From Rachicladosporium sp. CCFEE 5018 (lineage: Eukaryota; Ascomycota; Dothideomycetes; Cladosporiales; Cladosporiaceae): 64,000 nt of DNA. The position numbers and the translations under genes were made by a program. The notes under the pieces were generated by a model. It did no database searches and had not been told where the DNA came from. It worked only from the letters and a program-made list of their open reading frames with translations. Every line of letters starts with the position of its first letter. Positions within the stretch are counted from its first letter, which is position 1. Shown here in pieces: positions 30,830 through 42,005 of this stretch. The stretch is taken from assembly GCA_002077045.2 (NCBI GenBank), contig KZ111147.1, forward strand, positions 1,341,316 to 1,405,315, in the 5' to 3' direction.

Positions 30830-33800
30830 TTACAAAGTGTACCCTCCTACCGCAGCACTCCTCCAGCTCCTCACAGGTCTAGCATCCTCAAGCTCCACAA
30901 CCCACCTGAGAGCCTCCTTGGCCTTGCCCACTTGGCCACTCAGCTCATGGTTCCTCGCCAAAGCAAGCCAAGCTTCCGAGTCATCCCAGCCTGTCCCGAG
31001 GCGGGTGAGAGTGGAGAGCAGAAGATAAGCGCGATCACGTGCTGCCAGTCTGTTGAGCTCAGCTGGTGTCGGGTCTTTGTAGACCTTCTGATGGCGCGTG
31101 GCGGTAGTGTGTTGCTGCGACTCTGTCGGAGGTGTAGTTGAAGCGAGGAGGGAGGGGATCGAACTCGAGGGGATTGGAGGTAAGAGGACCTCGGATGGCT
31201 CAGTGGGGAGCTTCTGTTCGAACATGTCCATCAAGAGCTCGGAGAGCGCTATGATACTGTTCGAATGATCGGGAAAGTACGCAAGAGAGTGCTCGTAGTG
31301 CTCGACAGCGTCGAAGTGTAGTGTACGGACAAGCGCGAGGTCTCCCTTCTGTGTGGGTTGTCAGCGTTTGCAGACTTCTGCCGTCATCGGGGGACTTACA
31401 GTAGACCACACGTCTGCCCACAGTTCATCTACGCTGGCTCCACCTCCCCAGCCCATGTCAAAGAAACCACGCGCACTCGAGCGCTCGGCACCGACGTCCA
31501 CTTCGAGTGCTTCTACTAGCTTGGCAGCTTCGTCGACCGCTCCAGATGCATCATCGAGACCTTCTGCGCGTATGTACAGCTCGGCTATGAATAGCCATAC
31601 TCGCACCAATAGACTCATCTTGTGCCGTCTCCGTTGCGCGGCAGGGTATGATGTACTAGGAGAACCTCTCGCGGCAATGTGGGAGGGGGACTGGGGTTCG
31701 TCTGGTCGCCTTGGCAGTTCCTTTCCGTTCATGTGTTGAATCTGCGGGAGGGACGAAGGAGCACGGTCGGCCGTTGTGGCTCTAGCTATACTGAGCCCTT
31801 TCGTCGCATGGTCTTGCGCATTCGTGTGCTCTGGCACAGGCGAGGGTAGTTGAGTCGTACCAGCTGCCGCAGTATTTGCCTCCCTCAGGTTGCTCCCAGA
31901 AGGCGAGCGCTTCGCCGAATGACTGTGCCGGATATGGAAGGGCAAGTGATGTCGATGTTCATTTCGGCCGCGCGCTTGATCTGCTGTGTTTCCATTCTCG
32001 TTGGTAACAGTGATGGCTATAGGCGGACCCAGTGTCGAGCCGGCGGATGTCCCGTTCACCACTTTCGGAGGCGTCAATGATTGCAATGAAGTGCGGGGAG
32101 TCTTCTCGACACTTGTTCTTCTAGATTTGGGTCGAATACTACCGACTACACTTCGAAGTGTACCACCGCCTCTTGACGGGGGTGGCATTGTATTTGCTGT
32201 CGTCGGTAACTTGGGCGTCCACAACTTCTCAGCAGTGCCGAACAGTCGGGCGTACAGTGCTAATAGCTCGTCGGTCATGTCCATAGCGGCATTCGGGCCT
32301 TCGACTAATTCGACATACGTCAACTGGCTCATCTTAATCTGCACAATGCCTTCTTTCTGGTACCCGTCCATCTGGTCTACGACCCCCCCAGAGATAGCAG
32401 GTGACAATGCCATCTTCTCGGGGTCCAGACTTGACGCAGCATTGCCAAACAGTGTGCTCGGCTCTCCGAATTGCTCGAACGCAGCTTCACACATCCTCAC
32501 AGCACTTTCGTGCTGATCTTTCGCAGACAGACACAGGGAGAGCAAGTGCCACAGAGGCAGCAGCTGTGTCTCCCTTAAGTGTGTCTCTGCCTCTGTGGCG
32601 GTGCGTTCAGACCGCGTCGCGAGCAGTGGGCGGATGACTGCGATAGCAGCGTTCACGTTCCGTGTCTCCGCCAAGAGTAGTGCAAGAGCATGCACAGTCT
32701 CAACACTATCTGAGTCGTACTTGAGCGAGCGGTCGAGATGACTTCGCGCCTCGGCAAAAAGTCCAGATCGTGCTTCAGTATCGTATGTCAATGCTGCCCA
32801 GTGAGATTTACTAACGCCAAGAGCCCTATACGCAGCGGCTAGTGTCGCTGGCTGGAGTACAGTCTCAGTGGTATGACTGACTGGATGGGCCGTCTCGGCT
32901 TTGTTGTCGTCGCTGCTACCAACTACCTTATCTGCGCTGACTGGTTTTTGCTGATCCAGCCAATGTTCGGCGTCTTTACCGACCTCGACAGCCTTCTCGG
33001 CTTGATCTCGACCGCCGTATCGACACAGCAACCTGATCGCCTCTGCTGCGGTCAATAGAGCAATATCGTCGTCATCGAAGCCAAGCTCATGCTTCCCGGT
33101 CTTCGCAGCTCGTGTTTTACCTTTACTTATAATCTCAACATAGCTGTCGAATGCATGCATGGCCAAATCAAATTCTCCGAGCGAGGCGTGGACATTGAAA
33201 AGTGATCGCAGAATCTGGGTGGAGTGGAACGTCTTCGTCGCTGCGAGGTAGAGCATATCGAGCATCTCTCGGCTGACTGCCTCTTTGCCTCCACCCAGAA
33301 GGTCGGAGTCTGCCCAAGAAGTCCCGGTCACAACTCGCCAGTTCATCATAGCTTGCTGCACGTAGTCCTCTATCTCGCCGTTGTAATGTGTTGCTTTGGG
33401 GAAGTCCATAGCGCTCATAAGTGACGATTCGTAGGTCTTCGCAGCATTACGGAGCTCCGAATACTGCTGCAGTCGTGACTTGGACTGGCGCGCCGGGGAG
33501 TGCTCACCTTGTTCAGCGTGCAGAATATGCGACTGCGCAAGGTAGTAAGTCCACCAAGTCTGCCGTCGAGAGACCTCCCATCCTATTGAAGGACCTGTAC
33601 TGCGATCGGGCGCTGACGGCGATCGTTGCCAGAAGCCGTTCCATGCGCTGAACGCTCTGAGCGCGTCAACTGTCGGTGGTGGCGTATGTCCTGACTTCGT
33701 GGGGTTGTAGAAATGCGAGCATGCCTGCGCGATAACCTTCTCCGTCCATCTGCGTAATTCGGGACTTCGGTATCCAGGCGTCTGTTGGACTGCGTTTCGC

Positions 33801-34297
33801 CATAGATCTTCGGCCTCCTGCTCTCTTCCCAAATCGTGCAGACATGTTCCGCGGATGTACGTAGACTTCACGCCGCATACTTCAATCCAGCCCAGGGCAG
33901 AAGGCAAGCTACTGAGTGTGCCCGATTGAGGTATATGAGTTGGTAACGCCCGCAGCGCAGCTTCATGACTCCCCTGTAGCCAGTGAATTTGCGCGAGACA
34001 TACACCAGCTACGAATGCGTCCTCCTCAATGCTTTCGCCGACCGAGACAGCCTTCTCCAGCTGCGGTACTAGTGTACTCAACCCACTCAAGCCCGTTGAC
34101 GAGGCCGTGCTTGGCCGACTGGAGGTGTTCGCGATTTGAGCTTCTGATCTCGCAGCCAATGTGAGGCAAGTGCGATTCGACGCATGCTTGTCCGTTTTGC
34201 GCGCAAGCTCTGCAACCTCTCCCCAATTCCCACTGCAGAGTGCCTGATCCAGAAGTCCAAGATATCTCGACCCCTTCTCGGCATTGGGTGTGCCCAT
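30830..34297 (-). CDS. YPP1: YPP1/TTC7-like TPR protein, two exons
   Basis: Ypp1 is the TPR scaffold that anchors PI4-kinase Stt4 at the plasma membrane with Efr3. Exons 34297-31400 and 31348-30830 (51 bp intron) give 1138 residues. The N-terminus SRYLGLLDQALCSGNWGEVA and the following Ala/Leu-rich helical repeats fit TPR proteins, as do blocks such as SLGEFDLAMHAFDSYVEI and SDSVETVHALALLLAETRNV. Residues ~690-860 are Ser/Pro/Arg-rich and probably disordered. The last exon restores the C-terminal TPRs (HYEHSLAYFPDHSNSIIALS, then GWDDSEAWLALARNHELSG). The family name rests on recalled overall similarity rather than on a single catalytic motif. It is divergent from RIX1 with 320 bp between the starts. 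Confidence 0.8.
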
Positions 34298-34617
34298 CGC
34301 GGGAGACCAGATGGACGCTCTCCTTTTGACCTCGACCAGGAGCGGTTGGACAAGACCCGTGACTAATTGAGACTCAGTCGCCTCTCCTGCTCCTCCATTG
34401 TCTTCCTTGCTCCAACGCGACTTGATAGGAAGTAGCTAGAAAGTGACTGTAGATGTGAGGTCTGTTGCATGTGAATGGATCATTGGCTGAACGTTCTCTC
34501 GCTTAAACTTTCGCTTGCACTCGCGTAAAATTGCTCGGGCTAAATCCGAGTCGAATAAAATCTCCATTACCACGAACCTATCTTATGTATCCTTGCATGC
34601 ATACAGGAGACTCAGTC
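34298..34617. other. Divergent promoter YPP1 / RIX1
   Basis: 320 bases between the two starts. In-frame ATGs at 34585 and 34597 precede the RIX1 start chosen here, so the RIX1 leader may be shorter. Confidence 0.4.
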
Positions 34618-36999
34618 ATGAGTCGCAAGTCCAGTCCACAGGCTGTGGCGACGCTCAAGCAGATAAGCTATCGCATTGCGTCGACACCAGTCGAGAGACT
34701 TCCTCAGATCATCCCAAACCTCGCTGGCTTGCTATGGAATTGCAGAGACCTGCTCGGAGCGACTTCAGCTTCCACCAAACGGGGAAGCGATGATGGCATG
34801 CTCATTTACAGGCTCAATGTTCAGCTCACGACACTGTTGCAGGATCGCACTGTCCAAGGTAGATGGTCTGCGGTCGTGCTCACCAAGGCCATCATCGAAG
34901 CTGGCGGGCTTGAGACATTAAGCAAATCTAATGGCTGGGTCAAAAACCTTCTGGGCATCCTGAAGAAATCAGATCCACCAACGACTCGATGTTTGACAGT
35001 AATCGCCTTGACCAGGATCTTCACGCTTACATGGGATCACTCAAATCTGATCCGCGAAATTACCACGCCAGCCTTGCCGACGTTCATCTCGACCTGTCTC
35101 AGCAATGTGGAGCGCAAGACCTGCTCATGGAACGAGGTTCAGACCATTCTGGAGGCTTTCGCTGTGCTGGTGCCTCGCCACCCGGCTACGTTCAGAACGT
35201 TCGAGGGTCAGATTTGCAATCTGTGCAAGCGGATCGTTTCCAACGACGAGCATGGTGCCCGATCGATGTACTACAGCGAAGTCCATCGGAATGCCGCACG
35301 ATCTCTGCTTGTAGCCTTGCACTGCTGTGCGCCAAAGCAAGGCGCCTTTGAGAAGTGGGACGAGACCTTCAAAGCCACCACCACAGCTGCTCACGCCACA
35401 TGCGATCGGGTCTTCAGAGCCGTGGTAGAAGGCTGGAAGTCGACTTCGGGGATGCAACCATCACTTTCAGCCCAGGATGTGGCGGTCGGGGAGTGCCAGT
35501 CAGTCGACGAGGACGCCGCGGGTTTAAGCCGTTGGAGCGGCAACTTCGCTGGCGGACAGCGACTGATCACTCTGGTGGATCTTGTCAGCAGCCATATCAC
35601 TTCTTCGACTGCTGGACCCGGACCTGTTCGCCTTGGCATATTATTGGACTTGGTCACGCGGATCTGCGGCGTCATAGTGCCTACACCTGGCCGGCAGGAC
35701 TTCACCAAACCTAACCCACAGATCTCTAAGGATGAACGTGACGCACTCTATACTCTGCTCCCCGGTGTTCACGTTGCGGTACTTCAGCTGATAATGGTTA
35801 TACTGGATCGCTTTGGTACAGCAATCACGTCAGTGATCCCCAGGCTACTCGATCAGTCTCTGTGGGTATTCCGGGCTGAAAAGGGTGACGATTCGATTAG
35901 AGCAGCCACGTACGCGTTGGTTGCTGATATTCTTGCCTTGATAGGGCCGACGCTGGACAAGGATCAGGTCGCGGAGCTCACTCAGGTAGTCATGAGCTGC
36001 TGCAGTGACCTGCTACCCGAAGATGCGCCCAGATCAGTAGTGGTGAATGGGTTGTCGATTGGAGGCGGCGCGACCAAGCGATCTAGCAGCGGCTCAGCGA
36101 GACCAGCTCATACAAACAGCACTGCTACGTATCATGAGCTCGAACGCGCAGCTGCCCGGCTCTTGGCCGTGCTCCTTGCAAAACTCAATACAAGATACAT
36201 GTCTCGAAAGCTTCGCGCTCAGCTAGATCGCACTGCGATCTTGACAAAGAACAAAGACGGTCTGATTGCCAGCATCCTCAACCCTCCTCTCAATGCAGCT
36301 GCAACAGGGCTGCAGTCGAGTCTGCTGCCGTTTCTAGCGAAGCTATTCCCTAGCTGTCCGGAGGTAGAGGCGATCTTGCGACCACGCATGCCCGTACTGT
36401 TGACTGGCCGGAAAGATAGCGAGGATGGGGAGGGAGAGGATGAGGAGGACCAGGAGGAGGATGACGATGATGTGGAGGTAGAGGACGCTGACGAGCATGA
36501 AGATGAGGTAGATGAAGTTACGGAGGTTAGGAGCGAGATTGCTGAGGTTGGCCAAGCAAGCACCGACCCTGATCTATTGAGTGCACTCGACGATCAGCTC
36601 GACAGCACCTCTGGACAGGAGCAAAGCAAAGACCTATACAATGCTACACCTCCTACGACCACTATTAACGCTTCGGCATCTGGCTCCGCGACAATGACTG
36701 CGCCGCCGAATGGCGCTTCTAAGCGCACGACGCCGCACTCGGGAGCTTTGGATCATGCATCCGAGCAATCATCGAAACGTCAGCGCATGACCTTGGACCC
36801 CGAGCCAGCATCAACTGCTCCTTCGACTACTTCTATCCAGGAGCCACCGGCTGTTTTCGGCGCCGCGCTGGCGGCTGCAGCTGCAAAGGCGCTGAGTGAT
36901 GATGGTAGTGACTTTGAACTGCCACCATTGACCATGGAGATGGACACGGACTCGGAGGACGAAGGCGATGAGGAGGACGAGGATGTTGTGCCTGTGTAG
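34618..36999 (+). CDS. RIX1: RIX1 (IPI2) pre-rRNA processing protein, complete, copy B
   Basis: Component of the Rix1-Ipi1-Ipi3 complex with Rea1 in ITS2 processing and pre-60S maturation. The 793-residue protein opens with the RIX1 domain (~1-210): LKQISYRIASTPVERLPQII, GRWSAVVLTKAIIEAGG, WVKNLLGILKKSDPPTTRCL, then IREITTPALPTFISTCL. A helical middle is followed by an acidic Glu/Asp run (~600-645) and a Ser/Thr/Ala-rich tail with a basic patch SKRQRM, which may be a nuclear signal. ATGs at 34585 and 34597 could add a few residues; I chose 34618 (MSRKSS). It is intronless. The last ~190 codons correspond to copy A at the window start. Confidence 0.88.
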   Translation: MSRKSSPQAVATLKQISYRIASTPVERLPQIIPNLAGLLWNCRDLLGATSASTKRGSDDGMLIYRLNVQLTTLLQDRTVQGRWSAVVLTKAIIEAGGLETLSKSNGWVKNLLGILKKSDPPTTRCLTVIALTRIFTLTWDHSNLIREITTPALPTFISTCLSNVERKTCSWNEVQTILEAFAVLVPRHPATFRTFEGQICNLCKRIVSNDEHGARSMYYSEVHRNAARSLLVALHCCAPKQGAFEKWDETFKATTTAAHATCDRVFRAVVEGWKSTSGMQPSLSAQDVAVGECQSVDEDAAGLSRWSGNFAGGQRLITLVDLVSSHITSSTAGPGPVRLGILLDLVTRICGVIVPTPGRQDFTKPNPQISKDERDALYTLLPGVHVAVLQLIMVILDRFGTAITSVIPRLLDQSLWVFRAEKGDDSIRAATYALVADILALIGPTLDKDQVAELTQVVMSCCSDLLPEDAPRSVVVNGLSIGGGATKRSSSGSARPAHTNSTATYHELERAAARLLAVLLAKLNTRYMSRKLRAQLDRTAILTKNKDGLIASILNPPLNAAATGLQSSLLPFLAKLFPSCPEVEAILRPRMPVLLTGRKDSEDGEGEDEEDQEEDDDDVEVEDADEHEDEVDEVTEVRSEIAEVGQASTDPDLLSALDDQLDSTSGQEQSKDLYNATPPTTTINASASGSATMTAPPNGASKRTTPHSGALDHASEQSSKRQRMTLDPEPASTAPSTTSIQEPPAVFGAALAAAAAKALSDDGSDFELPPLTMEMDTDSEDEGDEEDEDVVPV

Positions 37000-37426
37000 A
37001 TTTGCCTGAATTCTGGCATGCCATATGTAGCTTCCGGAAATCTAATCGTAGCCTCTTTGAGTCCCGAGATTCATAGTCTTGACCTAATTGCCAAATGTCC
37101 GTGCTTGCACTTGATGCTTCCCAGTTGTTCCTTTCGCAGTCGCGACACCCACGAGAGTTCCCATTTGGTCTTTGTTCAGATGTGACGAGCAGTCTTTACA
37201 TCCATTGAGTACTACGTCTCGACTGGTTGGCGCGAGTCGTGGGTATCGTGTTTTTAACTCCAAGTCGTTGCAACTCCTTGTTGCATACAGAAGTCCATGA
37301 AGCTGCGAGTCACGGACAATTCAATCAACACATGAGCACATGTTACTTCGGGGAACGTATCTGTGGGCGAGTCTAAGCAAGATCAATGCCGCGCGGCGCA
37401 GATGCTGATCATCACATAGTTCTACA
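37000..37426. other. RIX1-PHA2 intergenic region, copy B
   Basis: 427 bases, no gene. The part after about 37180 differs strongly from copy A apart from the conserved block around the bZIP-type site. Confidence 0.5.
37307..37312 (-). promoter_or_regulatory. Putative Gcn4/CpcA-type site upstream of PHA2, copy B
   Basis: TGACTC on the minus strand, 115 bp before the PHA2 ATG. The site and its immediate flanks match copy A although the surrounding promoter does not. Confidence 0.4.
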
Positions 37427-38383
37427 ATGACCAAAGCCAATGGTGCCCAAGAAAAAGCTCGACAGACCATCAGCTTCCTCGGACCAGTCGCATCATACAC
37501 CCACGCCGCTGCATTACAACGATTCGGACACTCTGACTATGAATTGAGACCAGTCACAACGATCGAAGATATCTTCGCGGCCGTAGCCAATTCCACAGCA
37601 GATCGAGGCGTCGTACCTTTTGAAAACAGCACCAATGGCATCGTACCCGCTACACTCGATTTGTTCGCCAATGCGACTGGCAAGTACGGTGAGCTCGAGA
37701 TCGTTGGAGAGGAGTACGTTGCTGTCAACCACTGCATCGTTGGACTGCCATTAACGAGCGTTCCCAACGACGCAGCGAAGCCGAATCTGTCGTACATTAC
37801 GACGCTTTACTCCCATCCTCAAGCCTGGGGCCAGTGCACGAAGTTTCTGTCTGCCCACCTCGCCAAAGCAGAGCACGTAGATACATCGTCCACTTCCCGC
37901 GCGGCTGAGCTGGTCTCCGTCGGCACAGATCCTGTCGTTGCTGCGATCTCTTCAGCACTGGCTGCAAAGCACTACAAGCTCGACATCCTGGCCGATAGCA
38001 TACAGAATACATCGAACAACACCACGCGATTTCTCGTTATACGACGAAGTCCTACTTCGTCACCCGCGAAGTCGGGGTCAGATAACGATGGTACAGGATG
38101 GAAGACACTCATATCCTTCACGGTCCCTCACACAACACCAGGCGCTCTTGCCGACTGCTTAGCAGTCTTCAAAGCCCACGATCTGAACCTTACTGGCTTC
38201 CACACGAGACCTTTCAGCAGTCAAGCCGATGGTGGCGAGGCAGCTTGGCGATACATCTTCTTTGCTGAGTTCGGTGGACGAAGGGGTGAGAGCTCTGTTG
38301 ACGATGCCTGTCGAGAACTACTCGGAGTGGCGGAAAGCGGGCGATGGCTTGGGAGCTGGGAAAATGGGACCGCGAAGGGCTGA
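37427..38383 (+). CDS. PHA2: Prephenate dehydratase, copy B
   Basis: 318 residues, the same length as copy A with no indel. Catalytic Thr-Arg-Phe at 200-202 and the ACT-domain Gly-Ala-Leu motif are kept, so it should be active. Differences from copy A cluster at the N-terminal end: residues ~13-60 include ISFLGPVASYTH against VVFLGPLASYTH, and FGHSDYEL against FSKAGYEL. After residue ~90 only scattered changes remain. The ATG at 37427 is the first usable one, since the upstream ATG is out of frame. Confidence 0.93.
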   Translation: MTKANGAQEKARQTISFLGPVASYTHAAALQRFGHSDYELRPVTTIEDIFAAVANSTADRGVVPFENSTNGIVPATLDLFANATGKYGELEIVGEEYVAVNHCIVGLPLTSVPNDAAKPNLSYITTLYSHPQAWGQCTKFLSAHLAKAEHVDTSSTSRAAELVSVGTDPVVAAISSALAAKHYKLDILADSIQNTSNNTTRFLVIRRSPTSSPAKSGSDNDGTGWKTLISFTVPHTTPGALADCLAVFKAHDLNLTGFHTRPFSSQADGGEAAWRYIFFAEFGGRRGESSVDDACRELLGVAESGRWLGSWENGTAKG

Positions 38384-38790
38384 AAGCTGTTCACGAACTT
38401 GATCATCACGGTGAGAGCATGGGCACTCACCCAAGGCTTATTAGGCGGACCCGGTCGTGTCTCGTTTGCCCGTCGTTCAGATTCTCGTGATCGAACGCTG
38501 CAAGCACAACACGGGATCTAGTGCGCGAGGGCTTGAGATGGAAGGCATGTGGCTTGCGAGAATGACATGGCTCGTGGTACTACAGACAACTGAATCAAGG
38601 AAACCGAATCCACTCAATCCTTCCCACTGCGCCCTGCCCAAAAGTGGGTATCTGTAACTTCCTCTTCATCATCGAACGACTTCGTCCTTCGCCGACGCCG
38701 CGACAAAAGACGCAACTCGCCTGGCGACTCGTACGCGCCTTCATTCTGCCACACAAATCCACGACCATCGTCGTGCCTCTGACGCAATCT
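38384..38790. other. Convergent 3' flanks of PHA2 and HTZ1, copy B
   Basis: 407 bases, no gene seen; about 95% like copy A. Confidence 0.5.
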
Positions 38791-39437
38791 CTAAGCTCCC
38801 TCCTTCTTTCCCTTCTTCTGCTCCACCTTGAGCAACAAGGCGCGATTGATATGCGGCAGCACACCACCGAACGCGATCGTAGCCCTGATAAGGCTATCCA
38901 GCTCCTCATCTCCACGGATGGCCAACTGCAAATGACGCGGCGTGATGCGCTTGACTTTGAGATCCTTGGCAGCGTTTCCGGCCAACTCGAGCACTTCGGC
39001 GGTGAGGTATTCGAGGACTGCGGTGACGTAGACGGCGGCTTTGGCACCGACGCGCATCTTGTTCTGGGTTTGCGATTTGAGGAAACGCTTGACACGGCCG
39101 CAGGGGAACTGTGAGGGCGAGACGGGTTAGTTCGCGGTGCTTGAGGTGCGCGCAGAGGGCATCTGTGGGCGTGCTAGGCGGTGCGATTTGGGTGTGCGTC
39201 GCGACGCGCCACAAAAGCAGACACGACTGCCTGCTTGCCAAGTCTTACTTCAGGCGCGTGTAAGTATTTGCCAACATACCTGGAGTCCAGCCTTCGCGGA
39301 GTGCGACTTCTGCGTCTTTCCAGAGCTATCGCCCGCCTTCCCTCCAGTCTTGCCGCCCGTCTTTCCTGTTGTGATATGTCAGAGTCATCCGTGATGGCGC
39401 GTCGACAATGGTATGTCGTACCTTTGCCGCCAGCCAT
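38791..39437 (-). CDS. HTZ1: Histone H2A.Z, three exons, copy B
   Basis: Exons 39437-39422, 39365-39280 and 39108-38791 code for the same 139-residue H2A.Z as copy A. Several third-position changes are silent (for example in exon 2 and near the NRALL codons), while intron 2 is one base longer (171 bp). This pattern is expected when both copies have been kept functional. The H2A.Z marks LDSLIRATIAFGG and VLPHINRALL are unchanged. Confidence 0.95.
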
Positions 39438-39610
39438 CGCGAAAAGTCGGTATGGGATGTATGGATGATGCGGAATGAAGTGTGATATGCAGATGTGCAA
39501 TCAGTCGATGTCGTATGTAGAGTACGCGAATTGTGCAGCGATCAGTCGAGATGGAAGTTGCGGCGGGCGCGTTCTAACTTCGGCTTGTTGTGACTGTCGG
39601 CGTCCCGGGC

Positions 39611-40002
39611 TTAGTCCGTCTGCCAAGCCAAAAGCCAACATTCCAGGCAAGATGGCGTCCACGTGATGAAGGCCTTCTGATCGAGAGATTGAAGAGCAGC
39701 GCTTGGCTGCAGCGAGGCACATCCTCTCGTACCTTGATATCTCGAGCCATCTTCTGCCAGTCTGCGCGTTTTTGTTGCGCCACTTCAGTTCCCGTGGCTG
39801 TTGGAGCCGAGGGCCCAGATTTGGGCAGCTGTAGAATGGGAAACATCGGAGGCGTGCTGACAGCGAGAGGAACTGCCATTCTACCTTGCCATCTAGAGCC
39901 TGATCAATGAGCCAGCTATGCGATGTGAGCCCCGATAGACGACTCTGGGTTTCTATATTCATTGTTAGCAGCCTTAGATAGTTCTTTATTCTTGTACTTA
40001 CT
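39611..40002 (-). CDS. Candidate small spliced gene upstream of HTZ1, copy B
   Basis: I do not recognise it. Proposed exons: one ending at 40002 (start unresolved), 39952-39885, 39828-39733 and 39676-39611, with introns of 49, 56 and 56 bp that carry GT..AG ends; the first has GCTAACA before the acceptor. The third exon reads QQKRADWQKMARDIK at its end and is open here, unlike in copy A. Exon lengths match copy A exactly and the single length difference lies in the last intron, which supports splicing. Against a real protein: short length, no known domain and a fast-changing second exon. It may be part of a spliced HTZ1 leader instead. Confidence 0.25.
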
Positions 40003-41243
40003 ACTACAAAATCGGCGCGCCGCGCCGAGCCGTCACGCACTGTGCTGAACAACTTAATACTATGCTTGCTAGTATAGACTTGTATGTACTGTTTGTATCG
40101 TAGCGTAGCAGAAGCAGTGAAGTAGTTGCTCTGTCAACACGAGGTGGTCTTTGGTGCTGTTGTAGAGGAGGGAAGCCACCTGCAGGCTTACATAAGATCC
40201 ATCTTGGCGGATTTGCCTCGATCTCGCCTCACCTCTGCCTGCGCGGAAACGGTCTCGTATGACAATCACATCGTACAACACAGATCAGAATTGATCAGAA
40301 TAGCTTGCGGTCTCAAGCTGGCTGCTTCGACTGCCGCTGTCAGGCCCGAGTGAGTACCGTTTCTTGTTTGTTTGCGCGACCATCCTACGTACGCAAGCTA
40401 CGCTCCTTCAGAAGTCTGAATCGGAGACTGGGCTGCTACAACCTTGGCTGGTGTAACGATGTTGGATGTTACTGCATCCGCAAGAGACCATCCCGACAAG
40501 CTTTATCTCCGTGTCTCTATGATGCCATTGGATACCGAACTCCATGAAGTACCAGTGTCGAAAATTAGAAGTACTCGAGGTATGGATCAAGCGTATTTCG
40601 AACTCAGCGTTCTCTACATGTTCGCTGAGTCGCAGCTTTGGTGATTACGTCGAGTCGGGAGAGCGATATGAGCTAGCTGCTATGCCTCTCGTATCTGCCC
40701 GCTTGTATTGCTTGTCGGGACGTCTAGAACGCGCTATCATCCATTCAGTGCATCCGCAGCGGTCCACGCTCCGCGCGTACTCCGCGGCATGAGTTCGTGG
40801 AAGCGATCTGTCAATTTCTCCATCATCGTGAACTCCATCTAGCGAGTAGTCGAATTTGCATGACATCTGAAACGTCACATCGCACAGCATTTCGTCATGC
40901 ATGGAGATCCTCAGTTTCCGAGCCCAAGTCGCTTGCGCCAACTTCAAGCTTCTTAGCTCCAACTTTATCATTCGTGCTGTTGAGCTCGGTGAGGTATGGC
41001 GCAACGAGCTTTACCAGCCATTGCCGTCGGCCTTCCTCGTAGATCATCATGCACGAATGGCCTTCTCCTCTTCTCCATGACCTGCGCCCGTCGTAGGAAT
41101 TGACATATTACATATCGCTGGTCAAATCGATTAACGTTAAAGTCATTGGCCGCTGCTTCCCGCTTAAGGCGTCATAGTACTGTCCGATAAGACAAGGGCC
41201 ACCTCCATTGTCGTTGCAGAGATGTGTGCCTGACACTGCTACG
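40003..41243. other. Intergenic region before the LRR/PH gene, copy B
   Basis: No supported gene. It contains the copy-B-specific ~95 bases near 40280-40390 within an island of strong divergence; the right part, from about 40580, is about 97% like copy A. Confidence 0.5.
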
Positions 41244-41905
41244 ATGTCGCGTAACAGCAACGACAGCGCTTATGGCGGAAGCTCGTCAGGAGGATCTTGG
41301 GGGAGGAGGAAGAGTGGTTTGTTCGCACTGAGTGCACTCAGCGGAAGCTCTGCCTTAGAGAACAACATGAATACACTCAAGAAGCATCGCAAGCGGCCAT
41401 CGCTCTTGACGGGCAGTTTCGATCATCCTGATATGCCGCGCGATCATATGCCACATACAGATGGCCAGCAATCTCCCGTGAGGCAATCACCGGCTGAGTC
41501 GCCTAGGCTATATCGGCCTTCACTCAGCGCGCGGAACAGCGCGAGTAAGACATCCACGGTCTTTGGATCATTCAAATCTGCAATGCGATCTGGGAGCAAC
41601 TCCGCCTATGATGGGATCGACGAACCTTTGAGTGCGACATCGACTACCTCTGCTGCATCTACTGTCTTGAGCGATTCCCAGATGGATATCCGGATGTCGA
41701 ACAAGGTGGTACTGTCGCATGGGGAGGTACAGACTAGTGCTGGGATGTTTCGGAAGAAGAGAGAATATCTGGTGTTGACTGAAGCGTCCATGATCCGGTA
41801 CAAGAGTCAGGCGAAGGCAGCGGAAGCATTCAATGCGATTCCTAATCCAGCGACGCGAACTCCAACAACCAAACACGGACAAGTGCCTTCGCTAGGCTCA
41901 GCGAG
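41244..41905 (+). CDS. LRR/PH protein, N-terminal part, copy B, cut by gap
   Basis: About 220 codons matching the start of the gene at 4737-8519, ending inside the PH-like domain where the N run begins. The few differences from copy A include Ser/Leu, Ser/Gly, Val/Ile and Pro/Gln exchanges. The leucine-rich repeats are missing because of the gap, not because of a stop. Gene callers may fuse this piece to INO80 across the gap, which is wrong. Confidence 0.85.
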
Positions 41906-42005
41906 NNNNNNNNNNNNNNNNNNNNNNNNNNNNNNNNNNNNNNNNNNNNNNNNNNNNNNNNNNNNNNNNNNNNNNNNNNNNNNNNNNNNNNNNNNNNNNN
42001 NNNNN
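41906..42005. other. Assembly gap of 100 N
   Basis: Exactly 100 N. The left edge equals contig 1 position 5398 and the right edge equals 15788, so if the locus is collinear about 10.4 kb is missing here: the rest of LRR/PH, ZWF1, RPL33, BRX1 and the INO80 start. Confidence 0.99.

Larger units (their letters stand above)
36435..41905 (+). repeat. Duplicated block 1, copy B (partner 20-5398)
   Basis: Same gene order as copy A: RIX1 end, PHA2, HTZ1, LRR/PH start. Here RIX1 is complete on the left, so this copy continues into unique sequence, while the right end is the N gap. Relative to copy A it carries about 95 extra bases near 40280-40390. Confidence 0.95.
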